The notes below the pieces were generated by a model that worked only from the letters and a program-made list of their open reading frames with translations, was not told where the DNA came from and made no database searches. DNA of 64,000 nucleotides, from positions 26,381 to 90,380 of the forward strand of contig DVGM01000013.1 of the NCBI GenBank assembly GCA_018712705.1, written 5' to 3'. Shown piece by piece: positions 5,947-13,313 of this stretch. Position numbers and translations under genes: made by a program. Every line of letters starts with the position of its first letter. The first letter of the stretch is position 1. This DNA comes from Aphodousia faecalis. GTDB lineage: Bacteria; Pseudomonadota; Gammaproteobacteria; Burkholderiales; Burkholderiaceae_F.

Positions 5947-6849
5947 ATGAATCAACTCACTGTTAAGACCGAAAACACGGGTTTGATGCTCGAACCCACG
6001 AACACACACGAAGCGCTTGAGCTTGCTGACCGCTTGGCTAAGAGCCAACTAATACCTAAAAACTTCCAAGGCCGCCCGAATGACGTATTCGTCGCAATGC
6101 TCTGGTCTCGTAACCTTGGCATGCCGATTGTGCAAGGCTTGCAGAACATCGCTGTCATCAACGGCCGCCCGTCGATCTGGGGCGACGCCGCTCTGGCGAT
6201 TGTCAAGGCGAGCGGCTTGCTCGAAAGTTTCAAAGAAACGCTCGCCGGCATGGGCGACTCCATGACAGCCACTTGCACGATCGTCCGCAAGAACGAAGTC
6301 GAGGCGTACACGGCCAGCTTCAGCGTTTATGACGCAAAGCTCGCAGGTCTTTGGGGCAAGCAAGGACCTTGGCAGCAATACCCAAAGCGCATGCTTGCGC
6401 TCCGGGCCAGAGGCTTTGCTCTGCGTAATGCCTTCCCGGACATACTGCTCGGCATTGGCATTGCTGAAGAAGAGCAAGACATCACTCCTGCAGACACGCA
6501 AGCCGAACCGAAGCCGATCAACGAACAAAAAGCCGCTCCTCGCAAGCCTGTTCGCAAATCAGCCGCCGAGGCTCCCATCGAGGACGCAAAAGAGGTCCAG
6601 ACGGTTCAGGAGCCTGAGCCGGCTCCTTTTGAAGAACCTGCTCAAGATGAACAGCCTACCGATTTGTTCGGCGGCCTGCCTCAAGAAAACGAGGCAAACA
6701 AAGGAATGACGGTCGAGGACGTTCAGGCCGCGCTCGATAAGTGCGCGAGCCTGCAGGAAATGAAGGATCTGTACAACGGTCTGCCGCTCGAGCTCAAGAC
6801 TCAAGTGAAACAACTGTTCTCAAGCCGCCGCACGGCACTCGGAGTGTAG
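5947..6849 (+). CDS. recT: RecT-family single-strand annealing recombinase
   Basis: Residues 20-180 follow the RecT/RedB-superfamily pattern: an ALxxADxLAKS helix, an ALAIVKASG segment, a TCTIVRK strand and the PWxQYPKRMLxxRARxFALR...FPD block. The C-terminal 90 residues are a Pro/Glu-rich linker and a short helical end. It anneals complementary single strands exposed by the adjacent exonuclease, a two-component system like lambda Exo/Beta. The start follows GGAGG by 6 bases. At 300 residues it is a little longer than typical because of the linker. Confidence 0.88.
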   Translation: MNQLTVKTENTGLMLEPTNTHEALELADRLAKSQLIPKNFQGRPNDVFVAMLWSRNLGMPIVQGLQNIAVINGRPSIWGDAALAIVKASGLLESFKETLAGMGDSMTATCTIVRKNEVEAYTASFSVYDAKLAGLWGKQGPWQQYPKRMLALRARGFALRNAFPDILLGIGIAEEEQDITPADTQAEPKPINEQKAAPRKPVRKSAAEAPIEDAKEVQTVQEPEPAPFEEPAQDEQPTDLFGGLPQENEANKGMTVEDVQAALDKCASLQEMKDLYNGLPLELKTQVKQLFSSRRTALGV

Positions 6850-6851
6850 TC

Positions 6852-7454
6852 ATGCTGTCAGTGACAAACGTTTTTGTACCGAAGTTTGACGAAGAGAAGC
6901 ACCGATACACGACCGAAAGCGGTCTGAGACTTCCGAGCGTCACGCAAATTTTGCACCCGATTTCGCTTTCTCTTTACGAGGGTGTTGATCCGGAAACCCT
7001 CCGATTGAAAGCGGAACTCGGGAGCGCAGTTCATAGCTGCATCGAATATCTGATCGAAGATGATCTTGACGAAAGCAGCATCGATTTGAGCTGGAAGCCT
7101 TACGTGGACGCTTGGAAATACTGGCGCTCGGTCTATCAGCCGAATTTCCTGCACACTGAGTTGAGACTCGGCTGCGATCTTTTCTGCGGAACGGTTGACT
7201 GCATCTGCGAAATCGCTGGCGACTTCTATGTGATCGACTGGAAAACGACAGACAAGCTGATGAAGACAGTCGGTCCGCAGACCGCCGCGTATGAGCTTTT
7301 AGCTCGCGATTACGCAAAGAGCCAGTCGATGCTTCACAGAGCGGCGCTTCAGTTGAAGCCGAACGGACAGTTCGTCTTTGAACGCTTCTCAGACGTCAAT
7401 GACTACGCCATTTTCGAACACCTTTTAATCGTGAATCAATGGATGCACAAATGA
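6852..7454 (+). CDS. PD-(D/E)XK exonuclease, partner of RecT
   Basis: The 200-residue protein has the RecB/Cas4-like core: His61, Asp116 in the GTVD strand, Asp129-x-Lys131 in VIDWKT, and the QTAAY motif at 143-147. By family it should be a 5'-3' double-strand-specific exonuclease that produces the single strand for RecT. The start at 6852 is supported by GGAG seven bases upstream and lies 2 bases after the recT stop. The frame is open further upstream only as a shadow of recT. Confidence 0.85.
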   Translation: MLSVTNVFVPKFDEEKHRYTTESGLRLPSVTQILHPISLSLYEGVDPETLRLKAELGSAVHSCIEYLIEDDLDESSIDLSWKPYVDAWKYWRSVYQPNFLHTELRLGCDLFCGTVDCICEIAGDFYVIDWKTTDKLMKTVGPQTAAYELLARDYAKSQSMLHRAALQLKPNGQFVFERFSDVNDYAIFEHLLIVNQWMHK

Positions 7455-8209
7455 CAGAACAAACCACACAAATCACTCTGCAAATGCCAGAAGGCTTCAT
7501 GGAGAAGTCACTCAAAGTCAAGGCGATGGCTGAAGCCTTGGTTGTCTGGGACGATGAAGGCTACAAGGCCGCAACGGACTTCGCATCGTCCTGCAAAGCG
7601 GCAATCAATGCAATCGAAAAGCGTCGTGTCGCAGTCAAAGAGCCGTACAAAAAGGCGGTCGAAGCGATCGACTCAAAAGCAAAAGAGTTGAAGAAGCCCT
7701 TTGAAGAAGCGATGAAGATCGCTCAAGACTTGTCTTATGCGTACCTCCGCGAGCAAGAACGCAAAAAAGAAGAAGCTCGCCAGAAAGCGCTTCAAGAAGC
7801 CGCCGCCGAGCGCGCAAAGATTGAAAAACAACTTGAGATTGAAGAAGCAAAAGTTGTCGAAACTACGACGCACGAAGAACGCATCGCTCAAGAAGCCAAG
7901 GTGATCGACCTGAAGAACCAAGCTCAGTCCGTCGGTGCTGTCACTCCGATCAAGGAAACTGTGAAGAGCGATGCTGGTCTAACTCTGAAGAAGAAGTTCA
8001 AACCCGAGGTTGTCGACATGGTCGCGTTCATCAAGTGGTGCGCAGCGAACGTCGACGCGATTCCTGCGGTGGTCACTTTCTTAAAAGTCGAGCAAGGCAA
8101 GCTCAACACGTTTGTGAACGCCACGCAGGGCGCCCAGAAGATGGACGGTGTCAGCATCAACCAGGTGACATCTGTCAGCACTCGCGCGAAAAAAGGCTCA
8201 GGTGCGTAA
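7451..8209 (+). CDS. Coiled-coil phage recombination-module protein (DUF1351-like)
   Basis: Residues 30-165 are a long Lys/Glu/Ala-rich helical region that strongly predicts coiled coil. The C-terminal 70 residues are a small domain with Trp and Val-rich strands. Similar proteins (DUF1351-like) commonly sit beside recT/exonuclease pairs, and the precise role is unknown. The start at 7451 gives an ATGA overlap with the exonuclease stop. An in-frame ATG at 7439 is the alternative. Confidence 0.65.
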   Translation: MTEQTTQITLQMPEGFMEKSLKVKAMAEALVVWDDEGYKAATDFASSCKAAINAIEKRRVAVKEPYKKAVEAIDSKAKELKKPFEEAMKIAQDLSYAYLREQERKKEEARQKALQEAAAERAKIEKQLEIEEAKVVETTTHEERIAQEAKVIDLKNQAQSVGAVTPIKETVKSDAGLTLKKKFKPEVVDMVAFIKWCAANVDAIPAVVTFLKVEQGKLNTFVNATQGAQKMDGVSINQVTSVSTRAKKGSGA

Positions 8210-8313
8210 CGATTTTGGGGGAAATTCGGTTGGTCCCAAAGTGGGATGTTTGGTGAGCCGAAACGATGAACGCTACCGGAGAGTACCCCATCCCTTTTCA
8301 AATGAGGAAAAAC

Positions 8314-8706
8314 ATGAAAGCTTTTTCAGAACAACTGCCGCAGCTATCGGGCGGAAGCGTTGACGAAGACTTGACGCAAGCCCTTGCCGACGCGGTCGAA
8401 TACATCGACCAAAATGGAGGCTGTTTCGAGATTCATCTCAAACTCAAACTCGCTCAAGTCGTTAATCGAGCCGGCGTGATGATCAAAGTCACGCACGATG
8501 TGACGACTAAAAAGCCGAAGCAAAAGCCCACCGAGTTCACGATGTTCCTGAGCCCCGACGGCAACCTGATGCTTGACAACCCGAGACAAGGAAACCTGCC
8601 GTTCCGAGAAGTCCGCGCAGAGCAGCCGAAGGCTGAAGTAATCCCTGCTTTTAGAAAGCAGTCCCCGATCATTGTTGACAAAGAAACAGGAGAAATCCAA
8701 TCATGA
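8314..8706 (+). CDS. Phage protein of unknown function (130 aa)
   Basis: No family recognised. The N-terminal half is acidic and helical, the middle has alternating hydrophobic strands, and the C-terminus is Pro/Lys-rich. The start at 8314 has GAGG six bases upstream and is preferred to 8266. It overlaps the DUF2303 gene by 4 bases (ATGA), so the two are translationally coupled. About 100 bases before it hold no other gene that I can support. Confidence 0.6.
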   Translation: MKAFSEQLPQLSGGSVDEDLTQALADAVEYIDQNGGCFEIHLKLKLAQVVNRAGVMIKVTHDVTTKKPKQKPTEFTMFLSPDGNLMLDNPRQGNLPFREVRAEQPKAEVIPAFRKQSPIIVDKETGEIQS

Positions 8707-9530
8707 GCGAAAACACTGTGAAAGAAACTTTTTCACCGCATCTGGAATTTATCGACAACACCCCCGTTTTGATTAAAGACGAGTACGGCAATTACGAAAG
8801 CTTAGAAAAGTACATGGGAGCACCGACTCGTGTCCGGCTGAACGAGACATTAAGCCTTTTTTCAAGCTTTATCGATGCCATCAGCACTCGATTCTCGAAA
8901 GAAGATGCCGCAATTTACGCCACAGAAATTCCGTGCGTCTTTACAGGAGAGCAAATCCGATCTAACTACGACAAGTTCTCAGTGTTCGGATTTAACGGAA
9001 TTGCCAACGATTGCCGAAAGACCCCTCAATGGCGAGATGATTTCCAGTTCAAATTCCGCGGTCGCTTCACAGTTTCTGCCCGCGACTGGCTCAAGTTTGA
9101 TGAGTTTATGTTCCCACAAGAAAAATTTGCTCTTTTCTTAGAAAAACACATCGATGACATCGCTTGTGTTGATGGACAGGTTACACAGATGGAGCTTTAC
9201 AACTTCGTCACAACGCTTGAAGACTCAAAGAGTGATCGCTTCTCTCGTAAGGTCAATATACAGAACGGTGACATCTCGGTAAGCCTCGAACGCGAGTCCG
9301 ACGATGGTACAAAGCAACGCCTGAAGCTATTTAAGTCATTCGCAATTCACCTCCAACTATTTGAAGGATTCCCAACATATCAGGTCAATGCTGCCTTGCG
9401 ATTCAGAGTGTCAGACGGTCAAGTCCGCTTCTGGTATGACCTTGAAGGTCTCGAAGGCGTTTTTAACGCTTCTCGCGACTGGGCCGTAAACGAATTGAAA
9501 GAAAAGACCGGTCTTCCGGTTTACATCTAA
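8703..9530 (+). CDS. DUF2303-family phage protein
   Basis: The length (275 aa) and pattern match DUF2303, a family found in prophages close to RecT/exonuclease genes: an early YGxYESLEKY segment, a W-x-D-F-x-F-K-F-R-G middle and a C-terminal region with a W-Y-x-L-E-G segment. Its biochemical role is not established. The ATG overlaps the upstream stop as ATGA. Confidence 0.7.
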   Translation: MSENTVKETFSPHLEFIDNTPVLIKDEYGNYESLEKYMGAPTRVRLNETLSLFSSFIDAISTRFSKEDAAIYATEIPCVFTGEQIRSNYDKFSVFGFNGIANDCRKTPQWRDDFQFKFRGRFTVSARDWLKFDEFMFPQEKFALFLEKHIDDIACVDGQVTQMELYNFVTTLEDSKSDRFSRKVNIQNGDISVSLERESDDGTKQRLKLFKSFAIHLQLFEGFPTYQVNAALRFRVSDGQVRFWYDLEGLEGVFNASRDWAVNELKEKTGLPVYI

Positions 9531-9567
9531 CAAAGCGGAGGGGCTTGCCCCCTCCAGGGAGATTTGA

Positions 9568-9801
9568 ATGGAAGCTGTCATGCAGATCAATGGAGAAATG
9601 CAGTTGATGATCGACAAGTTCAAGGTTGCTGAAATCTGCAACATGAGCGTCACGACCATTTTTCGCAAAACGAACAAGCGCTATTCACAGTACGACCCGA
9701 CGTTTCCTCTACCCGTTGACGCCGGTGTGAACACGAACCTGTGGCGATACAAGGACATTGTTGAATGGGTCGCAAATCGTCCTTCAAAGAAGGTGTCGTA
9801 A
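9568..9801 (+). CDS. AlpA/excisionase-like HTH protein (77 aa)
   Basis: From residue 15 the sequence follows the AlpA-type winged-helix pattern: a short helix leading to KVAEICNMSVTTIFRK, a Pro-containing wing (FPLPVDAG), then a Trp-Arg-Tyr strand and DIVEWV helix. AlpA-like proteins act as excisionases or transcription activators of integrase genes. GGGAG lies 8 bases before the ATG. The gene ends one base into the next tiny frame (TAATG). Confidence 0.65.
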   Translation: MEAVMQINGEMQLMIDKFKVAEICNMSVTTIFRKTNKRYSQYDPTFPLPVDAGVNTNLWRYKDIVEWVANRPSKKVS

Positions 9802-9881
9802 TGAGTCATGTTTTGTTTTACGCAACGGTGCTTTTCGTTTTTTGCACAGTGATCGCTGTTGAATTTTTTGGAGTTTGCTGA
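9801..9881 (+). CDS. Tiny membrane protein, 26 aa
   Basis: The ATG overlaps the TAA of the HTH gene (TAATG) and its TGA is followed one base later by the next ATG. The product is almost entirely hydrophobic (Val, Phe, Leu, Thr, Ala) and would form one membrane helix. No separate Shine-Dalgarno sequence is obvious, so translation would depend on coupling. It is similar in size and type to the 26-codon gene at 1942-2022, though the sequences are not clearly related. Confidence 0.4.
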   Translation: MSHVLFYATVLFVFCTVIAVEFFGVC

Positions 9882-9882
9882 G

Positions 9883-10407
9883 ATGCCGAAGAGTAAAAAA
9901 CCTCGTCACGCTTACAAGCGAAAAGTCGGCACGAACTTCTGGAATGTTCGAGAAGAGAACCTCGACATCATCAGAGAAAACTTCGCACGCCTTGAGCTGA
10001 AGTCTCTTGTCAACCTCGAAAAAGGCGAATGTATCGACGATGACTTTTATGAGTTCAGAGACTTCGTGAACTGGGGCATTGTCGCAGTCAGCACAAGAGA
10101 CGATTACAAGTTTCAAAGTGAAGTCAACGAGACATGCGAAAGATTACGTCAAGCCGCCGCGGCTATCACTGAAATTCAAGTGCGAGGTCGTAAGAACTGG
10201 GGGCATTACGTTGCAAAAGCTGAAGAGCTTGATTTGATTCGTGTTGCAATTGAATTTGTCGGGAATCTGATGCTTGAGTCTGTGAAGAAGTGCCCTGTTC
10301 GCATGGTCCGAGAGTGGGAGACGATGCTCAAAGTCAGCCGAAGTGTGATGTATGGGCAACCGGTCAAAACAACGCCAAAAGCGCTCAGAAAGTCTGTTGG
10401 GCGGTAA
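9883..10407 (+). CDS. Phage protein of unknown function (174 aa)
   Basis: The N-terminus is strongly basic (Lys/Arg-rich for about 15 residues). The remainder is helical with several Arg-Glu pairs and ends in a basic tail. I see no known motif. The ATG at 9883 follows GGAG by about 10 bases; a TTG start at 9859 is possible. Its last codons overlap a remnant of a methyltransferase gene read in another frame, which suggests that its 3' end was formed at a recombination junction. Confidence 0.6.
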   Translation: MPKSKKPRHAYKRKVGTNFWNVREENLDIIRENFARLELKSLVNLEKGECIDDDFYEFRDFVNWGIVAVSTRDDYKFQSEVNETCERLRQAAAAITEIQVRGRKNWGHYVAKAEELDLIRVAIEFVGNLMLESVKKCPVRMVREWETMLKVSRSVMYGQPVKTTPKALRKSVGR

Positions 10408-10447
10408 ACGAGGCGAAACGTACTGGATGGTGTTTTTTAAGGCGTAG
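10400..10447 (+). pseudogene. Remnant of a class I methyltransferase C-terminus
   Basis: Sixteen codons ending in TAG encode GGKRGETYWMVFFKA. This matches the last 15 residues of the methyltransferase at 11855-12322 except for the final Ala/Glu. By my alignment, 38 of 48 bases match and most differences are synonymous, so this is the tail of a diverged functional homologue rather than a recent copy. The rest of that gene is absent. The scar also supplies the AAGG ahead of the cytosine methyltransferase start. Confidence 0.7.
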
Positions 10448-10449
10448 TT

Positions 10450-11472
10450 ATGTCGGTTTATTACAACGAGTTCGACCCGTTCGCCGCTCAATGGTTAAGA
10501 GAGCTGATTAAGTGTGGTTTTATCGCCGATGGCGTGGTTGATGATCGATCAATTACAGAGGTTAAAGCAGATGACCTTAAAGAATTTACACAATGCCATT
10601 TTTTCGCAGGGATCGGAGGTTGGAGCTACGCCCTGCGACTGGCTGGGGTATCAGATGGCGCTCGACTTTGGACAGGATCATGTCCTTGTCAATCCTTCTC
10701 TGTTGCAGGAAAACAAAAAGGATTTGATGACGAAAGACACCTCTGGCCAGTTTTCTCAAAACTCATTGACGAGTGTAAACCTTCAATCGTCTTTGGAGAA
10801 CAGGTTGAAACAGCAATTAAGCACGGATGGCTCGATCTTGTTCAAGATGACTTGGAAAGTTATGGCTACGCCTGCGCATCGGCGGTATTGCCTGCTGCGT
10901 GCGTTGGCGCGCCGCACATTCGACACCGACTGTATTGGGGGGGGGTGCTATCCGACGCCAACAGTAACGGACTCAACCGGGAGAAAGTACAGCAATTGCG
11001 CCTTACATCTTCCGGGAGTAGCAGTAGCAATGGCGACTCCCAGGGTATTCGATTGGAAAGAAAAGCCGTCAATGAAGTATCTGTTAGGCCGGAAGGATGG
11101 GAAGCTGAGAGACGACAGACTTGTCAATCAGGCCCTTTTAATCAACAACTGGCGAACCCCGACAGTTTCGGATGCAGAGGGCGGTATTCCCAAAGCCGCT
11201 TACGAACGCCGACTGAAAGATTTCCCATCAACGGTGAAGAACAGTTATTTAGCCGTTTCAACTTTTGGAGCGGGGCTGAGTGGCGACTTGGGCAAGACGG
11301 AAAAATCCGCCCAGTTGAACCCGGGACTTTCCCGTTGGCTTATGGGATTCCCGCCCGAGTGGGACGTTTGCGCGGTTATGGCAATGCAATCGTTCCCCAA
11401 GTCGCAGCGGAATTTATAAAAGCATTTTTAGGAGCAAAAAATGACATGGCACTTGAAAGACAGAGAGCTTGA
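10450..11472 (+). CDS. C5-cytosine DNA methyltransferase (phage Dcm type)
   Basis: The motifs are in canonical order: FAGIGGWS (52-59, SAM binding), PCQSFS with catalytic Cys80, GEQV (116-119, normally ENV), HIRHR (156-160), and motif X as GYGNAIVPQVAAEF near the C-terminus. It should methylate phage DNA and protect it from host restriction. The variable target-recognition part is low in recognisable structure and holds a nine-G run at 10937-10945. A second long open frame overlaps almost the whole gene. The ATG follows AAGG by 8 bases. Confidence 0.88.
   Translation: MSVYYNEFDPFAAQWLRELIKCGFIADGVVDDRSITEVKADDLKEFTQCHFFAGIGGWSYALRLAGVSDGARLWTGSCPCQSFSVAGKQKGFDDERHLWPVFSKLIDECKPSIVFGEQVETAIKHGWLDLVQDDLESYGYACASAVLPAACVGAPHIRHRLYWGGVLSDANSNGLNREKVQQLRLTSSGSSSSNGDSQGIRLERKAVNEVSVRPEGWEAERRQTCQSGPFNQQLANPDSFGCRGRYSQSRLRTPTERFPINGEEQLFSRFNFWSGAEWRLGQDGKIRPVEPGTFPLAYGIPARVGRLRGYGNAIVPQVAAEFIKAFLGAKNDMALERQRA
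10514..11419 (+). CDS. Overprinted +1 frame inside the cytosine methyltransferase gene
   Basis: A 301-codon frame without a stop runs inside the methyltransferase gene in the +1 frame. It does not look random. It has a KMTWK...R segment near residue 110, two YPTPTVTDS/WRTPTVSDA segments and a C-terminal LNPGLSRWLMGFPPEWD motif. From memory, this set is shared by many phage proteins whose reading frame also overlaps a dcm gene. No good ribosome-binding site is visible at 10514, so the true start or a frameshift entry is unknown. Function unknown. Confidence 0.5.
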   Translation: MVLSPMAWLMIDQLQRLKQMTLKNLHNAIFSQGSEVGATPCDWLGYQMALDFGQDHVLVNPSLLQENKKDLMTKDTSGQFSQNSLTSVNLQSSLENRLKQQLSTDGSILFKMTWKVMATPAHRRYCLLRALARRTFDTDCIGGGCYPTPTVTDSTGRKYSNCALHLPGVAVAMATPRVFDWKEKPSMKYLLGRKDGKLRDDRLVNQALLINNWRTPTVSDAEGGIPKAAYERRLKDFPSTVKNSYLAVSTFGAGLSGDLGKTEKSAQLNPGLSRWLMGFPPEWDVCAVMAMQSFPKSQRNL

Positions 11473-11851
11473 GAAGAAGCTGATTGAAATATGCCCTAAT
11501 TTTCTCGAATGCATTGATTTTGCTATACAAACGAAAGAAAAAGATGCTGACTACATTTACATAGAGTTTGACCGTGAAAGAGAAAATGTCACCCTCGGAT
11601 TTAACTATTTGTATTTTTGGGATGACGAGCTTGAAGACATCCTTGAGTACAACCCTCACGCATGGAACGAGTACCCCGATGTGACACCACCGTTTGATAA
11701 AGATATGCGTGTTGAACTTGATGATGGATTGCGATACTGCGCACGTTACCACAAGTTTTCAGATGGTTGTTTTTGGGTTGGTACAAGTGGGACTTGTTTC
11801 CCTAATTATCTAAACGACAAAGTTGTTCGTTTCCGCCCGTGGGAGGATTGA
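11441..11851 (+). CDS. Phage protein of unknown function (136 aa)
   Basis: No family recognised. The sequence is rich in Asp, Glu, Tyr and Trp. It ends in a Gly-rich strand pair and a VVRFRPWED tail. AGGAG lies 7 bases before the ATG, which sits inside the last codons of the methyltransferase gene. Base composition becomes more A/T-rich from here to the end of the prophage. Confidence 0.55.
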   Translation: MTWHLKDRELEKKLIEICPNFLECIDFAIQTKEKDADYIYIEFDRERENVTLGFNYLYFWDDELEDILEYNPHAWNEYPDVTPPFDKDMRVELDDGLRYCARYHKFSDGCFWVGTSGTCFPNYLNDKVVRFRPWED

Positions 11852-11854
11852 AAA

Positions 11855-12322
11855 ATGCAAGTTTTAGATCCTTGTTGCGGCAGCCGAAAGTTTTACTTTG
11901 ACAAAAGAAGTCCTTTTGTTATCTACGGAGACATCCGAGACGAGACCTACACACAATGTGACGGTCGACTGCTTGAAGTAAAACCCGATCAAAAAATGGA
12001 CGTGACAAACCTACCGTTCGATGACGAAAGTTTCTCGCTCGTTGTTTTCGATCCGCCTCACCTGAAGTACGCAGGAAAAAGCTCATATATGTATCAGTCC
12101 TACGGGGTGCTTCCAGACAATCCGCTTGATTTTTTACGAGACGGATTTAACGAGTGCTGGCGGGTACTCAAGACCAACGGAACATTGATTTTCAAATGGA
12201 ATGAAAATCAGATCCCACTGCATCAGGTGTTGAATGCTATCGGACATCGCCCCCTATTCGGCAACCGCAAGCCTGGCGGTAAGCGAGGAGAGACTTATTG
12301 GATGGTGTTCTTCAAGGAATAA
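11855..12322 (+). CDS. Small class I SAM-dependent methyltransferase
   Basis: A short N-terminus carries DPCCGS (residues 5-10, SAM-binding motif I), followed by an acidic loop (GDIRD) and FDPPH at 65-69, the motif IV of N6-adenine/N4-cytosine-type DNA methyltransferases. At 155 residues it is compact and lacks an obvious target-recognition domain. The target could be DNA or another molecule. GAGG lies 8 bases upstream of the ATG. A remnant of a homologous gene is preserved at 10400-10447. Confidence 0.75.
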   Translation: MQVLDPCCGSRKFYFDKRSPFVIYGDIRDETYTQCDGRLLEVKPDQKMDVTNLPFDDESFSLVVFDPPHLKYAGKSSYMYQSYGVLPDNPLDFLRDGFNECWRVLKTNGTLIFKWNENQIPLHQVLNAIGHRPLFGNRKPGGKRGETYWMVFFKE

Positions 12323-12330
12323 ATTGAAAA

Positions 12331-12831
12331 ATGAAACACATACCAAATTTACTTGAAGCTTTGAAGCATTTTTACGGAATCACTCTTGATCCTCGTGAAG
12401 CTGGATATATAACACCGGAAGGTGAATATCTTGACTTTTCAAATAGGCATTTAACGGGAAAAAGTAGCGGTAAGCGATTGGCACCCCATTACAAGTGCCC
12501 CGGTGTCAATTTTTTCAATGGGTACTGTCTCTTAGAAGATCACCCTGAACTAGCAGAATATTGCTTTTGCGATAAGTATCTGATGAGCGAAACAGGATGT
12601 ATAAGGGTCAATCGCGACGATTGGGACGACCTTAAAAACTATGCACAATTCATTGACAAAGTAACGATTGATCAAGTTAAGGCATTGGCGGGAATGTTTC
12701 TCGGGAAATGCCTAATAATCGAGGGGAGCTGTGATAATGGAACGGTATTCCAGGATTTAAGAATGAAAGACTTGCTTGATTGGTTTAAAGAGATTGGAGC
12801 ACTGAAGGAGGTAGACGATAATGCACGTTGA
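12331..12831 (+). CDS. Phage protein of unknown function (166 aa)
   Basis: The protein has an ITPEGEYLDFSNRHLTG segment near residue 27, a type seen in large polyvalent or ADP-ribosyltransferase-associated phage proteins, and several Cys residues (CPG, CFC, GC) in the middle. I cannot assign a function. It overlaps the following DUF551-like gene by 11 bp. The Shine-Dalgarno sequence is weak (AAGGA, 12 bases away). Confidence 0.55.
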   Translation: MKHIPNLLEALKHFYGITLDPREAGYITPEGEYLDFSNRHLTGKSSGKRLAPHYKCPGVNFFNGYCLLEDHPELAEYCFCDKYLMSETGCIRVNRDDWDDLKNYAQFIDKVTIDQVKALAGMFLGKCLIIEGSCDNGTVFQDLRMKDLLDWFKEIGALKEVDDNAR

Positions 12832-13042
12832 CTGGCACCCGTACCCGAAAGAGAAACCAACTGAAGAAAAGCAATACTTGATTTCTTTTTACGTCTGCGA
12901 AGAGAAGCGGAGCGGTGTGGACATTGATTTTTACAATCCTGAACATGATGTTTGGGATGTTTACGATGATGGTGCGTACACAAGAGTTACTGCTTGGGCT
13001 GAAAGGCCTGAGCCGTACATACCGGAGGTTAATAATGAGTGA
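12821..13042 (+). CDS. DUF551-like protein, copy 1 (73 aa)
   Basis: The pattern WHPYPKEKP...YLISFY...VTAWAERPEPY matches DUF551, a small phage family of unknown function that begins with a Trp/Pro segment and ends in an AWAELPEPY segment. GGAGG precedes the ATG by 10 bases. It is the first of three or four related genes in a row. Confidence 0.7.
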   Translation: MHVDWHPYPKEKPTEEKQYLISFYVCEEKRSGVDIDFYNPEHDVWDVYDDGAYTRVTAWAERPEPYIPEVNNE

Positions 13043-13313
13043 AAACAAAGTGAAGTGGCACCCGTACCCCGAAGAAAAACCAAAAGACGATGGTTATTAC
13101 ATAGTAACCATCAATCCATTCCTCAATAGCTATCCAGTCGTTACCGATTTTTGGAAAAGTATGACGGCATGTGACGAGGATTTTTCAAAAACCGAAACTG
13201 TTTCTTTTTGGGAAAGATACGGCGGTCAAGTTTTGGCTTGGGCTGAACTGCCCGAGCCGTATAACCGGAGAAATAACAATGACGAACGTAGACTGGCACC
13301 CAGTGAGAGTTAA
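13035..13313 (+). CDS. DUF551-like protein, copy 2 (92 aa)
   Basis: It has the same WHPYPEEKP start and AWAELPEPY end as the gene before it, with a longer middle. The ATG at 13035 lies 7 bases after GGAGG and overlaps the previous stop by 8 bp. The short C-terminal tail after the PEPY motif is basic and overlaps the next gene. Confidence 0.7.
   Translation: MSENKVKWHPYPEEKPKDDGYYIVTINPFLNSYPVVTDFWKSMTACDEDFSKTETVSFWERYGGQVLAWAELPEPYNRRNNNDERRLAPSES

Noticed and set aside
5640..5948. Minus-strand frame with a long Ser run
   Set aside because: The Ser run is the complement of the Asp/Glu codons of the acidic phage protein; there is no ribosome-binding site or domain.
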